This document shows positions 20,889 through 32,957 of a DNA stretch of 64,000 bases, in pieces (positions within the stretch are counted from its first letter, which is position 1; each line of letters opens with the position of its first letter). Source of the stretch: Paramacrobiotus metropolitanus (taxonomy: Eukaryota > Tardigrada > Eutardigrada > Parachela > Macrobiotidae). The notes beneath the pieces were generated by a model, which was not told where the DNA came from, searched no databases, and saw only the letters and a list, made by a program, of their open reading frames with translations. Made by a program: the position numbers and the translations under genes. The stretch lies in NCBI RefSeq assembly GCF_019649055.1, contig NW_026570279.1, positions 620,001-684,000 of the forward strand. Reading direction: 5' to 3'.

Positions 20889-21158
20889 ATGCCTACTGTA
20901 CTGAGTTGCCCTATATGCCTGAGTGACGAAGGCACCCGCTGGTGCTGTATTTTTGCTTATGGCCATATCGGCCACCTTGATTGTGTTAATGGGTGGCGAG
21001 CGCGCAGGCATAACGATTGTCCTGTCTGTCGCACAGCCATCCGCCATCTGGTCCGAATCTACGCGGAGGATGGTGAGGAGCAGCCCCCGGCGCCTGTGCC
21101 CCTGTTACCACCAGTTGCCGGCGCCAGTATTCATCCGTGCTCGGCTTGTTTTACTTAA
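20889..21158 (+). CDS. Small RING-like protein with one zinc ligand replaced
   Basis: 89 residues, ATG to TAA. CPIC at residues 7-10, then GHIGHLDC, then CPVC match the RING pattern (C-x2-C, then x-G-H-x2-H-x2-C, then C-x2-C). Where the third cysteine of most RINGs sits, two residues before the first His, this protein has Tyr (FAYGH). A Cys pair (WCC) lies six to seven residues earlier and might substitute. RING proteins usually recruit E2 enzymes for ubiquitin transfer; activity here is doubtful. The tail is Pro-rich. It could be the last exon of a longer gene. Confidence 0.5.
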   Translation: MPTVLSCPICLSDEGTRWCCIFAYGHIGHLDCVNGWRARRHNDCPVCRTAIRHLVRIYAEDGEEQPPAPVPLLPPVAGASIHPCSACFT

Positions 21159-21159
21159 T

Positions 21160-21855
21160 TAAATTAATTTTAATCACGTACAATCTGTTGCGGAACTACT
21201 TAGAAGATAGAACTATGGTATTGCTGTATCTGTATTATGTACACATTGCGATGTACGATATAACAGCTAGATTTCAGTGATTAGCTCAAATACGGAACTA
21301 CCGAAAACTGAAAATACGGAGCTATCTGGACACGCAATGGCATTACGTACCGATTTGTGGTTCGCATAAGTCTTTTTCATTAGAAAAAAACGCGTGGTCG
21401 GTAACGTTGGTAAAGTTGAAGAACTTCGTTGTCCTACTCAAAGTGTCATAGCAGTGTAGGCGTTTCGATGTCCAAAAAAAACCTGGGTAGTTTGTTTTGT
21501 TTATCTGGAATGATTTGAGTGAATCGTTTATACTGAGTAGGTCCTTCAAGGACAGTGTAAACGAGCTCGGCTCATGATGCGAAATTCGGGAACGCGATTT
21601 ACGGAAGCGCTGTCTGGTGCGATAGCACCATCACCGTTCTTATTACTACATGGAGTGCATACGTATTCTTAGTAAAACTTTTTTACTGATATACGAGTAT
21701 GTATTTTTCCGCCCATTTTGAAAACTTTACAGATAGTGAGTGACACATAGGGATATAATGACGCAAAATCCAAATAGCAAATCGACTGCTAAAATTAAGG
21801 TATCACTTTTTAAATTCCTGAGACCGCTCCGGTTTTTTACAACTTGATACAATAG
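21160..21855. other. Intergenic
   Basis: No coding potential or repeat seen. Confidence 0.3.
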
Positions 21856-21859
21856 GCTT

Positions 21860-22560
21860 AGTATTTGCCGGATCGACCATTTTGCGTCGTGTCCAAGGCA
21901 AGCTGAATTTCGGTTGGATGGCAGTGCGTGACGGTACGGCCGGCACTTTGGTCGTCTGCTCTTTCCCTGCGTCTTACGAATAGCAGCCAGCTCCGCCGCC
22001 ATACTGCTAGCGCTATTCTGCAGTTCCCCCCACATTCGCTTCTGCGCTTCGGCTGCGGCGTTGAACTCCTGTACTGGGCGTGCAACGCCTGGGTTCCCGC
22101 ACTGGATGGCCGGTTAGTAGCATCGTGCAGCGGAAGCGTCGGCTGCCAAAAAGCACCCTGCGTGACCTTTACGCTTTTGTCGTGGATTTGGGGAATACAT
22201 TTCCTGCTTGCGGTTTGTAAGGCGGTGTTGGCAATCTGTGTAGGGATTGCTGTGCAGGGTGTGCAGTGATGTAGTGATATGGATGAATCTCCATTCGCTG
22301 GTACACTCGCTCAGCGGGGACGTGGATGTTGAGAATCCGTTCAAATCATTCGCTGCAACATAAAGTCCACAGTTGCTATTGCATTGTTTCAGCAAATAGC
22401 CGACAGACTGGGTACGGTTTTATTGCAGGTATCGCATTTTTTTTAAATCTGAATCATCTGTATATTCCAATACGTATTTATTTTATGGAAACTTTTGCTG
22501 ACCAGTTCGTTCAGCAGGGCCATGCATTTACGCACTTCGTTGTAAGCATCCACAGGAAAT
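21860..22560 (-). pseudogene. Unidentified minus-strand coding sequence with frame breaks
   Basis: Protein-like segments follow each other on the minus strand in changing frames. About 22555-22490 reads AYNEVRKCMALLNELVSK; about 22340-22190 reads IHVPAERVYQRMEIHPY and continues Pro-rich; about 22190-22080 continues one frame over; about 22080-21960 reads FNAAAEAQKRMWGELQ, then an Ala/Ser-rich helix. The frame changes have no good splice signals, so this is either a pseudogene or coding sequence damaged by small indels. No domain is recognised. Confidence 0.4.
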
Positions 22561-22870
22561 GAAAATCTTGGGGGCAGATGAAGTTCTGGATGGGCAAGGA
22601 GGCAACATCAAGTTAAGAACCATCAAGTACATTTTACAGAATATAGAAGATCCTGGAACCATACAAGTAAAGGGAAGAACTCTGCAGTTAAATTTAAAAA
22701 CGGGTCGTCATGCCAACACAACCCAACACAACAACCATCAATTCAATACTGATGGCGTAGTAAAATTAAGAGCGTTCTGTACTGCCTTCGAAGCCCAGAT
22801 TGAACTGACTGACGTAGAAATAAATTTTTTTATCTCTTTTTGCAATATTTGTCTAGCGGAAAACATGTAA
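22559..22870 (+). CDS. Possible small ORF, unidentified
   Basis: ATG to TAA, 103 codons, in an AT-rich context. It has a plausible amino-acid mix (RTIKYILQNIEDPG) but no recognised domain and no clear splice sites. It sits directly against the minus-strand coding traces, head to head. Confidence 0.3.
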   Translation: MKILGADEVLDGQGGNIKLRTIKYILQNIEDPGTIQVKGRTLQLNLKTGRHANTTQHNNHQFNTDGVVKLRAFCTAFEAQIELTDVEINFFISFCNICLAENM

Positions 22871-23290
22871 TATTTTTTATCAATCGTCGTTGTGTTAATC
22901 TCTACTCGTCGCTGTGACCGCTTATTGCAATAAAAATTGCGTCGACACCGTGTCGTCGTTTCCTTGACGGATGTATTTATCTGCTGTTAGAATAACGACG
23001 ACGCCTGATTTTATCGTATAATTATTTTCATTTTTTGTGTTTATTTTTTTATATAGTCATTTTGCATTTTTTCGTATAATTACATTTTTTTTCCTTTCCT
23101 TGTGTTTTTTGTAATCAAAAACAGTTATTCAAACCTTTATTGCATTGAAAAAGAAATTTTCACGATTGTATTGCAATGCTGTTGGTTTTTCCGCGACCTT
23201 TAGGCTCGTGGTACGGTTGGTACGGTACGCCGTCGTGTTAAACGCTACTACTGTCGCGGTCCGATGGGATGGGCCTGCAAGACCAACCCC
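22871..23290. other. Intergenic, AT-rich
   Basis: T-rich tracts and a near-repeat of TCGTATAATTA; no gene recognised. Confidence 0.3.
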
Positions 23291-23297
23291 TCGCTAA

Positions 23298-24550
23298 TCA
23301 GTAACGATATCGAAGGCGTGGCCTCCTGTAATCCCCGCTCTCGTCACCGTTAAGCAGCCGCGTCATCTTCGACGATCCTTCTTTCAGCAGTTGAATTGCG
23401 CGCCCGAGGACCACAACGAGGTCATCGTGGTGCGGCAATGCAACCATCCCGGCGGCATTCCAGCCCCGGCCAAATGTGCGCTGCGTCAAGCGGCCGGAGA
23501 TCAAGCGCATGAACATGTCTGCAATATATCACGCTACGCAATACGCGCTGTCTGGCCCAGATCTTCCACGAATCTGCCGCCGCGACCTCGCCGCCGCCGG
23601 GATCCGAGTCGGCCGGATCACATTTGGGGCGTTTTTCACATACTTTGTGTACGAAATCAGGAGAAACACTAAAATATTGGTGCTTATACACTGTCAAAAG
23701 CGGAGTTACTTATCAAGAGGTGAAATTGTTATTATTTACGCAACCTGCCAAGTAACTTTCTCCCACGAGCAGAAGAATAATAAACAGCAGCTGCTGATAT
23801 CCGGCCGCCCATCAATTAATCGCAGTGCTGGCAGGCGGTCAGTCTCGACATCTGCTGGAGGATGGAAATGGCGGCGGGTCAACGCGGCGCAAAGCTGAGC
23901 CGATGCAGTGGACAGAATGCGGCAAACCTTGCTGGACTGACCGGAAGGAGAGTCTTGCTTCGTCATCCTCGTCATCAGCTCTGTCTTCCTTCGTCATCGA
24001 CACCTTCCTGGAGCCCAAATAAAGCCATCCTTGCACCCTCCGCCAGCTACCAAACCTCTGCACAAAATGTCGCCGGATGGACGGAGTTGTGACAATAATT
24101 TGGCAGTTCATTTATGAGATAGAGACGGCTTCTGAAGTTGTTTTCTTCCGCAGTCTATTCGTCCTTTCTGCTGTACTCGGGTGGCCGCAGTGTGGAGAGT
24201 GCGCCGCTGACTGGCGAACTGAACAAGAACGATCCGCTGCCGCCCATCAGCAACTCATCCTTCATGCTTAACGTCATTGGTTTGGGTTTTAATTTTAGCG
24301 ATATCCAGCTGGCGAAATCAGAAGCGTTTCCTTTAACGGAACGGACCTTGGCATTATGGCTTCTGGTATGGAATTGTATGGCATTTTGATGCCTTGCGGT
24401 TTGTTTAGCTTGTGACCTTCTAAAAATCATCGATATATTCTTCTTAACGGTAGCCAGCAGCTTACGTATGTCTGGTACATGCCATTCGTGATTCTGCAAA
24501 CTGATTAGGAACCGATTCCGCGGAAGGGATAGATTTTGATTCCATGACAT
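23298..24550 (-). pseudogene. Unidentified minus-strand coding segments, broken frame
   Basis: High G/C at third codon positions supports minus-strand coding at 24550-24155 (131 codons), at about 24110-23850 (acidic EDRADDEDDEAR) and at 23690-23298 in two frames that meet near 23525. The 72-codon 3' part, with GRGWNAAGMVALPHHDDLVV, ends at a TGA. Competing plus-strand frames exist here and also look partly coding, so strand assignment is uncertain. No domain is recognised. Confidence 0.3.
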
Positions 24551-25615
24551 TGAATTTTACTGAACCAGTTATAACAATACTTACTTTTTGCGCATATTGG
24601 TGATAACCAGTCTGGCCGTCCGTCGTCACCACAGTGCGTTTATTCAGCTGCCAGTTGGTAATAAACGGCACAATTTGGCTCTAATGCCTGCAGACGGTGA
24701 GTTTTTGCTAAGAAAAAAGTGCGAAAGGCGCTCATACTTTTTGTTCGATGCGGAGTTAGAACATTTTGCGCTCACACTTATTAGCACTTTTTGTCTCCGC
24801 ACTGTGCGAAGGCCTTCGCATTTGAAGTGTGGCCGTAGCATAAGTTACTGAACATGGTAGACGGCGAAAGTGCTTCATATTGATCACTTAACAGTTAAAC
24901 GAATTTCATGGATCTATCAACCTTGTATTTGCGAGGTAGTTTGGCAAACGAATCGCACGCATGTGCTCTATTAAATTTCTTGAAACTTGTTTTAGATCGA
25001 TTCAGGAGAAACGGGCAGAATATTTCATTTGGGCAAATGAATGTGGAAGTGCGCATACGGTTTTTCTTACGAGCTGCAAATAAATCAGCCTTAAGTCGCC
25101 ACACTTCTTGTGTCTAAACCGGCACTGCTCAGTAGTTAGTACCAATGTTATTGAGAGTTCCAACAGCGGCCCACATTAACCTTATCCACTGGTGCGGGGT
25201 AACATGCATATCAAGTGTAAGATGCGTATCGCTAGTGTGAATCGTGCTTTTACTGACTGCTCAGGATCGTAGCCAGAAGGCAGGAAAGCGAAAGAATCGT
25301 AGCTAAAGAAACAGGATAGGAATAGTAAAAGTTGCTAGGAAGAGACAAAGTATCAGGGAAGCAGAAAGGACAAAATTTCAAAATCTCGCGAATTCAGTAC
25401 ATCAGCGTAGTCAGTTCACGGTCGCCATCGCGGGAAGCACACAAGCGAGGGCTATGATCCCAATCATGCAACCGTAGCCAAGTACCGAGCCTCGAACCGG
25501 TCCGAAGAGCCCGCGATCACCACGACATTCATCTTCATTCAGTTTACTGCAAACGACCATTTTAACAGTCTTCACTGACACTGTGTGTGTTTCATAGTTA
25601 CTCAGTGCCACTCAC
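24551..25615. other. Intergenic or intronic, no gene recognised
   Basis: Mixed composition. A minus-strand frame at 25411-25611 has a hydrophobic C-terminus (MIGIIALACVLPAMA), which could be a membrane segment, but it has no independent support. Confidence 0.3.
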
Positions 25616-25902
25616 CTCGATCTGCGTCGGCTGCTTGGGCTTTCGCGCTTGGATAACGGTGATCAGTTTATCCTTATAAAAGTATCCCTTGGCCTTGCGG
25701 CAGCGGGCTTTTGTTTGGATGTGCCGTCGGAAATGCTTCTCTCTGGTTTCGAAACCGCATACCTGGCAGCTGACCTTCTTTTCACTCGATGGACTTTCCT
25801 CGCGGAAATTTTGCCTGCGACGTTTGCCTCCCGCCTTTTTGGGACGAAGAGACGATTTCCTCTGAGACGGTCCAGTCTTCGGTTCCCGGACCACATCACC
25901 TT
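25616..25902 (-). CDS. Zinc-finger exon of an unidentified gene
   Basis: Open exon between a GGTATTTAG acceptor (exon starts at 25902) and a CGAG|GTGAGT donor (exon ends at 25616), phase 2 in. It encodes a strongly basic linker (KKAGGKRRRQNF) and one short zinc knuckle, C-x2-C-x7-H-x3-H in VSCQVCGFETREKHFRRH, followed by a Lys/Arg-rich helix. This suggests a nucleic-acid-binding nuclear protein. Neighbouring exons were not identified. Confidence 0.5.
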
Positions 25903-27660
25903 CTAAATACCGATAGAAAAATAATTTGTAAGAAGGGCTCTTGCTCCAATAAATACTGGAGAAAGCTCCGCACACTGCGTTTTGCCACCAAAGTCTGCCT
26001 TTCCAGAGGATGTTCAAGTTAGGACATTAGTAGCAGCCCTTGAGGCTGCTCTACCAGGTGCCGACGAATGCGCTAGAACTCCCCAAAACGTGCATGAAAC
26101 GGCATTGCGCCGATAACACCAGCTGTGTCCCAAGAGGCAAAGGGTCACGACCAGTTACGCTTAAGGCTAACCAAAATACCGTCCTGGCCGGCGGTCGAGT
26201 AAGTAAAACCGAAGGATTCGTTCGCTAACCATAACGGAGGCGGATAACGGAGGCGGAGGCTTGCGAGTGGCATCAAAAAAGAGGGACCAGACCGCGACAC
26301 GTAAGGGCAGTCTTTTTCTACGCCAGTAATAACAATTAACTAATCTATTCGAAATAATAGTGTCCAGAGATTCTGGTGGGGTGCACTTTGACCTAGGTGG
26401 AGATTTTGGTGGTTTTTGTGAAAAAATTTAAAATAACAAAAAGTAGTGTGCGGTGAGAAGTTGGTGAGAGGTGAGAAGGTGAGAAGTTGTGTGCGGGGAC
26501 TTCGGTGGTTAAACCGCTCAAACGTAGTGTGCAGAGCCTTCCCCATAAATATTTCAAGCAATCTATCAGTCGATCTCTATCAGTTTTTACTTCGGCAAAA
26601 TTTGAATTGACAAGTTAACGCAATAAACATAAACAAAAACATAAATAAACACCATCGGCTTTGTCACAACGTATGCAAGATAGATACTGTATTCTCAGAA
26701 CTGCCAACAGAACAGTCGAAGACTCAAAATCATGATCTTAAAACGTGGACCAGCATTCCCAGAACGGTTTCCTCTGAAGCTAGATTTTGACGCTGTCCGA
26801 AAAGGCCGTTGATCGAGGTTTTTCTGTGGCGTCAAGAATCTTCCAGCGAACGAAACGGATCAATTCGGCAAAGGCCGATATAAATGTTCGATCGTTTTGA
26901 GTGCCAGAAGGAACATAATTATGCATACCAATGATTGACAAAAGCGGTCAAGTACTTCCAGTGCTTGCTTTTTCCAGCCAGTTGAACATTTTGCGTCCGG
27001 ATTTCATCAGCTAGCGTGCACGCTGGACATAGCCACAGTGTATCCTTATGTAAAAATTCATGCAACCGCCTAAAGGTCATATCACCCGGCCCTTCACAAC
27101 CTTAATCTGGGATAATTCTGTCGCCAGCGCAACGACACCTTTGGACCAGGCTGAACGCGTGGGATAGATATATGAGTGCCAAAAATAGCGATAATATGCA
27201 GGGAATTTAGCTTATTTGGGGGATAGGTGAACGTCGTGACGCACACGTTAAAAGTATCAAGGAAATTCAGTTTTGACCATCTGTCACACTCACTATCACA
27301 GGAGAGTCACCAAATAGCCTCGCACTGCACGTACCCTTGGTTTCGCGTCTCCCGGAATCTCCAAAGCTAAGTTTACCGTATTTCTCGAATTAGAAACCTT
27401 GGACTTCTAAATGTTCAACGTTGCCCGGAGAGAGGCTTATACCGCATAGGAGACTTATATTGTAGAGGAGACTTAAATTTTCGAAGCGCTACTAATCCTT
27501 CGCCCTCGCGTTTCTGTGGACCTCGGCCGGTTTAGTTAGAGGCTTAGTTGGCTGACGCATAGATCTTAGAATTCGGCGAAGCATTCGTAATTAATGTATC
27601 ACAGGTACGATGTACTGAATCCATGTAAAATATTTCGACTGCATGAAGCAAATTTGGGTG
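25903..27660. other. No gene recognised
   Basis: A G-rich simple stretch made of GGTGAGAAG units lies at about 26450-26500, and GGAGGCGGA repeats at 26233-26255. Otherwise no ORF with support. Confidence 0.3.
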
Positions 27661-28643
27661 CAGACTTCACTGGCCCACCCACTGTAGAGTGCAGTTCACA
27701 ATAGGCCGACAGCCAGAAACCTTTTCGCATCTTTCGATTTTTAAGTCAAACTCCTGCCCCAAAAATGTCGACGCTTTTATTCTGGATCCAGTATCGCCCA
27801 TCAAACGGTCGGATGGTTCGTAACAGCCGGTTTTGTCGAGTGTGGGCGGACGTTTTTGCCAAGTTTCCTGCGGACGCTTCAATCGTCTGGCGGGACGGTT
27901 TCTCCGGTTACAGTCGTAAAAGTGCCGGTCATTACTAGTGCAGAAAGCACCTACAGCAATGGCCCATAGTGGAGTCATTATTACAGTAGATCAAACGACT
28001 ACTGCCACTCTTCCGGCAGAAATGTCTAAGGTCATTCTGCAGAAAGGTTGAAGCTCCAAAGGTGCCGCCAGTAGAAAGACTGATGCATTCCAGCAGGAAG
28101 GCTTACGTGGCGTCTTTGACCATGAACCTGTGCACCTGTCTGACACGAGTGGCCAAGTCGAGATGCATTCTGATCGGGGCATGCATAGGTCAGGTTGCAA
28201 CGTCCGGTCTGGTTTCTTGCCTCTGATCCGAAAATAAGCTGTTTTTTCTTACTGGCTGGCTTATAGGCGCACGCAGCAGAAATGTACGCATACAAAGCTC
28301 CTGTCGCTGAACGGGTTTTGTCAAATTTCCCGATGAGTAAAGAGTCAAAACTTACTGCGATCTTCGAGGGTTGCTTTGGAAAATCAAAAGTGGCATCGTA
28401 CGGGGGAAGATGCCACGGTACGGGAAGATTCTCGCGACGACGAGGCCTACAGAATATCCTGCCCTACTCATAACACAGTAGGTGACTCCATTTCTTTATT
28501 CTTCTTGACTCCTTTTCGTGGACGAAGGCCAAGCCGTTCCTCGACTTGACATCTAAAGAACGAAGATTTCATACCTGATCGGCTTTGCGCATAGATAATA
28601 TCGATGATTCAAGATGGCACTGTAAGATGTATGTGCGATTAGC

Positions 28644-29189
28644 GTGGTACTTATTGATGGCAAGGTTGGAGAACTTGATCCCCAACAGCTGAATTCACTC
28701 CGTGAAAAGCTTGGACCTACACCGCACGACTGGAGTTTTCCGGCACTACCCGCAGATACCGCACAAACTCAGGAGTTGTGCAGCGGAACTGTTGGAACTG
28801 TTGTTTGGCGGTATTCATCTCCTTCCTGGTTCAGCTTCGTGAGTTTTGATGCCCTCGACCACTTAAAAGATATCGCTGGCCGCAGGGACGAAACAAAAAG
28901 CGAGAGCTGAATTGCTTTTATAGTTCTGTTTAACATGGCGCTACGGAAACCTGTACCTGAAGATGTCAGACCTGTTTTTATTTGGAGACAACCTGATCCT
29001 CTGGATAAAAAGGAAGGCGCTCTGCGGCCAATTGCTGCTGGGGACGTTTTCTGCATATCGCAGTCCATGGAAACGTTAGCGCGCGATATTATGACGAAGC
29101 CGCTCCACAGTATAGCAAATCCACCGTATTTTTCGGCGCCTTCTCCAAAACTGAAGTCTTCTCTATCATATAAGCCTCCCCCAGTTTAA
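28644..29189 (+). CDS. 3' end of an unidentified plus-strand gene
   Basis: One exon-like segment runs from a GATTAG acceptor near 28643 to TTC|GTGAGT near 28840 and reads DGKVGELDPQQLNSLREK onwards. A second ORF, 28935-29189 (84 codons), starts MALRKPVPEDVRPVFIW and ends Pro-rich at TAA. AATAAA follows at 29334-29339. The two segments do not join in phase with the obvious sites, so the model is incomplete. No domain recognised. The gene is convergent with the KDM3-type gene, the stops being about 270 bp apart. Confidence 0.4.
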
Positions 29190-29456
29190 TTCAAAAATTT
29201 AGTAGCCTCCTGCCTTCTTCTATATACCGCTAGGTTAAACAGGTCACTTTGTTAGATTGCTAAGTAGTTAGTAGAAACTGGCCTATTTGTCAAGTCTTCT
29301 TTGTTATGAGTAAGTAAAATATTTTAATCTGGAAATAAATTACCTATTAATAAAACATTTATTACTAATAAATAAATTTTGAATTGTTTTAATTCACCAC
29401 TTAGCGCATTAATTTTCTAAGATTTTTCATCAAACGCACAAAAAACACTACGTTTC
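29190..29456. terminator. Convergent 3' ends with polyadenylation signals
   Basis: A plus-strand AATAAA at 29334-29339 serves the gene ending at 29189. A minus-strand AATAAA (plus TTTATT at 29358-29363) serves the KDM3-type gene ending at 29457. The spacing is normal for cleavage signals, and the two 3' UTRs may overlap. Confidence 0.5.
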
Positions 29457-32400
29457 TTAATAATTAGAAACAATTATCTCCGTATTGGGTTCCAACTTCG
29501 CACCGAAGCCGTACGGTTGCGCAACTGAACTAGAGAGTGTTCGATCAATTTGGAAAACATTGTCGAATGTCGGGCATGAAAAGCAAGCTTCATACTGACC
29601 CAGTTCGCGATGGTCAATATCCCGTGCCACCTCACTGCCCATCGTGGGTACAGCCCCTGACCGCTGCTCGTTCGCAGCACTGGAAAGCAGCATGGATGCG
29701 GCGGCCGACTGCACTGTCTGGCCAGATGACGGCAGACAGTACACCTCCACGGGGGAATGCTTCGCTGCAGGCGGCGCTTCTACAGCAGTCGCATGGGGCA
29801 CGGTTTGTGTTGCATCGTCTCCGCTGGATGTACCAGTTTCAACGTCATCCTGTAACAGTAGTGTAAAATAAAAAATATACACCACAGCAGCACAATAACA
29901 GCGGACCAGTTTACACACCACAATGACCTCAGTCTCGCTGTGATGCAGTGCCGCACCGGCAAGCGTTCTCACCGTATGATATAGGATGTTCTTAATCTGC
30001 AATAATAGAAAACGGTAAACATGAAAAAGTTCCGTCTGTTTACATAAGTCCGGAATATGTACTCGTACTTAACCAATCAAAAGTAGCACGTCATTCTACC
30101 TTACAATTAGACTACGAGTATCAACTTCTTAGTTCACGAAATCGAGAACCTATATAAGACTGAAATGATTCTTTACATGGCGCTCACGGGCCAGTAATAC
30201 AGTGTAATCTCCAACTTAGTACGACCACGAATGTCAGATAAAAATTTCTCGATGCTTATTTTAATCATAACCGAATTCGACACTCCCGGGTTCAGACTAA
30301 TATAGGAATAGGTTCTACTGAAAAATTCTAAAAAAAACTCTTTTATCTTGCAACCAAGGACATGTCAATTTTGAGCACGCCGTTTGATCAATTTAATCAG
30401 CGAATTAGCGAACCCACCTGGAGTTTATCGGCCTTGTTTTCGAAAGAGTCCGGCAGATGGCTGAATTCCTTCGTCAGACTGATACAGCGCATTACATGCT
30501 CTGGGCTGACAAAGTCTTCCGCCACTTTAAGACAGCTGTGCACGTTCCACACCTGGAAATTAACACATTAAACGAAACATTTTTAACTGCTTTCGTCGAC
30601 TGGTTACTAACAAAGCAAAAAAGAAACCGGCTAACTGGAATGACCGATGCTTGGCCCCCGAACAAAACGAGCATTAACGGCTTCTGCACAGCTTTTTATT
30701 TTTTAAACTTGATTTGAACTTAATCAGCGGAATTTCAAAAAATACTCTAAAAGCGATGCTCTTAGAGCATTTGAACTCGGACTGCGTATGCAGCCCTTCC
30801 AGGGAGCTTACGACTATTCAGGTTGGAAGAGGGTGTGAGATCATGAATCAGTTAAGATTACGATTACCAGAAACGAGAAACACCAGATTGATGCGGCAGA
30901 ACTAAATTTAAAAAAAAACATCCGTACGAAGGGAAGACGAGCAAAAACCTAAGTCACCTTTAGTAAGAAACAGAATGGACAGCTTCCGCTAAATGAGCGA
31001 AGTCTTCATGCGCTCATGGTAAGCTGGCAAAAACAGATTACCGCAACACGGTGAACCGCTCAGATCACATTGGTCAGCTGTATTACGTGTAGATTCTGAA
31101 TGTACGTGCGGATTTTCCTTTCAGTAAGTACGCGCTTATTGAAAGGAGGCAGCAACTTCCACAAGCAGCCAACCGTGTCCTTTTCTAACAGGCTCGCTGT
31201 GATTGTCAGAGCCGCCCACCCTCCCAGACACGTTTTTGCATTGCATTAAGATATTTTGTAGCCAAAAGAAGTGTATACGTAATTGTGAAATCCGTTTGCC
31301 CGCGCAACATCCGGTTGCTGAAATACCAAAACGTTTAAATGCATTTAAGTGTACCAAAACTCTCATTACAGACCGATCTCTCTTAAATTTTGCACGTAAT
31401 GCACATAACCATGAAGATTGTTTTGGTACGTACAAAATACCATAAAGCAACGCAAAAAAGTGTTTGGGAGTGCGCGACAGCGAAAGTTCCCGTTGATGTA
31501 CATGAATTTGGCGCTACGTACCGGGCCAAACCCTTAATGTCGTAACTCGTTGTGTGGTGCCAGTATGTAACGCTTGCTTTTCTTGTGGGTTATAGACGTT
31601 GTGCATCCTAGGCATAACCGCCATCAAGTGCATTTATCTACATAATTACAATACGAGTCTATAAGTAAAAGCGTGCCGGCGTGCGTACTTTAATCTCGAC
31701 TGATACAGCCGTTCGCTCGAAGCGCGCAGGCTCTGACACAAGTTTTCGATACAAAAAATCTCAAACTGATATGATTTTTCACGAAAACCGAGTGGGCCGG
31801 TGGCTTTGAATTTTGGCAATCGCTTACCGTAGTTGTTCTCTGGTTTGGCCACCGTCTAGCGGCCATTTTGAAGGTTCAAGAAAAGAGCCGTGCTTAATTT
31901 TGTGGAGCTTCTAAAATGATCTCTATAAGCTTAACTGAAATGTTTAAAAAAATGCAGAAACATTCGTCATTTTCACCGAGCTGTCTTAATTTTCCACATT
32001 CATTTTTATCCATACCATTATGGTACGGAAAATGCGTAACAATTGCGATCCGTTGCCGCAAAGAACCGCTTGGTACACTTTTGTAATGAGAGTTTTGGTA
32101 CGAGTACACCTGAATGCATTTAAACGTTTTGGTATTTTGTTACCCTCGGCAACCGGATGTTGCGCGCGCAAACGGATTTCACAACTACGTATACAATTCT
32201 TTTGTCTACAACATATCTTGAAGCAATGCAAAAAAGTGTCTGGGAGTGCGCGACAGCGAAAGTTCCCGTCAATGTACACGAATTTAGTGCTATGTACCGG
32301 GCCAAATCCCTTAAATAAGAGAAAACAACGGGCGTTTCGATGGATATTGTATTCGTATGAGAAATAATGTAAATTCTGGTGAGTTCTTATGTGTATTCCG

Positions 32401-32957
32401 GGGAGTGGGTTTTCTTACTTTTATGACGCAAATTACGGATGCACCTAAGCAAGCAGGCCGGGCCAGCCAATGGCATTTTCGGAAACGCCTAAGTTGTATG
32501 TATGTATGTATCCGTGATATGTGTACATTCAAGTAGCAACGCAAATCGATTATTGTATTTCGTTACTGGCGACCAATTAACCACTTAATGTATTTCGAAA
32601 TCCCAGATTGTCGCACGCACCTGGTGTGGCGCCCCGGCGGGAATAAAGATGGCATCGCCCATAAACTGTACAATGTCAAAGCCCATGACGCCCGTCTCCT
32701 CATACAGCTGCCGACGAGAGGCCTCATCCAGGAACTCTTCCTGCGCGTGGATGGGGTTCGCCGGCGACTCACACAAGGCCTTCGGTGTGGTTGAACCATG
32801 TACCTTTTTTGGACACGTAACGTCGTCATCGTTCGCGAGGCTCTGGCGGTTGGCTGTGCGTCGTCGGCTTGCCTTCTCGCGATTGGCCTGTTTCCGCTGC
32901 TTTATCCACGCCGCGATCTTATCGGCGTCTTCGGCCCGAAAAATCTGCCACATGGCA
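29457..32957 (-). CDS. KDM3-type gene, exons 9-12 (JmjC, second half, and C-terminus)
   Basis: E9 carries [16 protein letters not shown] with the third iron ligand, E10 the conserved [16 protein letters not shown]11 [13 protein letters not shown]12 is a lineage-specific Ser/Ala/Glu tail of about 130 residues to the TAA at 29457. The intron between E11 and E12 is about 78 nt, a multiple of three and free of stops, so retention would keep the frame. The E11 donor is the least certain border. Confidence 0.8.

Noticed and set aside
23825-24022. Plus-strand ORF with WTECGKPCW, considered as a thrombospondin-like domain
   Set aside because: Only two Cys pairs, no WSxW repeat pattern and a competing minus-strand reading; too weak to call.
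31136-31450. 104-codon minus-strand ORF in intron 9, first considered as a missing JmjC exon
   Set aside because: It belongs to the TTAA fold-back family. The true missing exon was found at 30552-30418.
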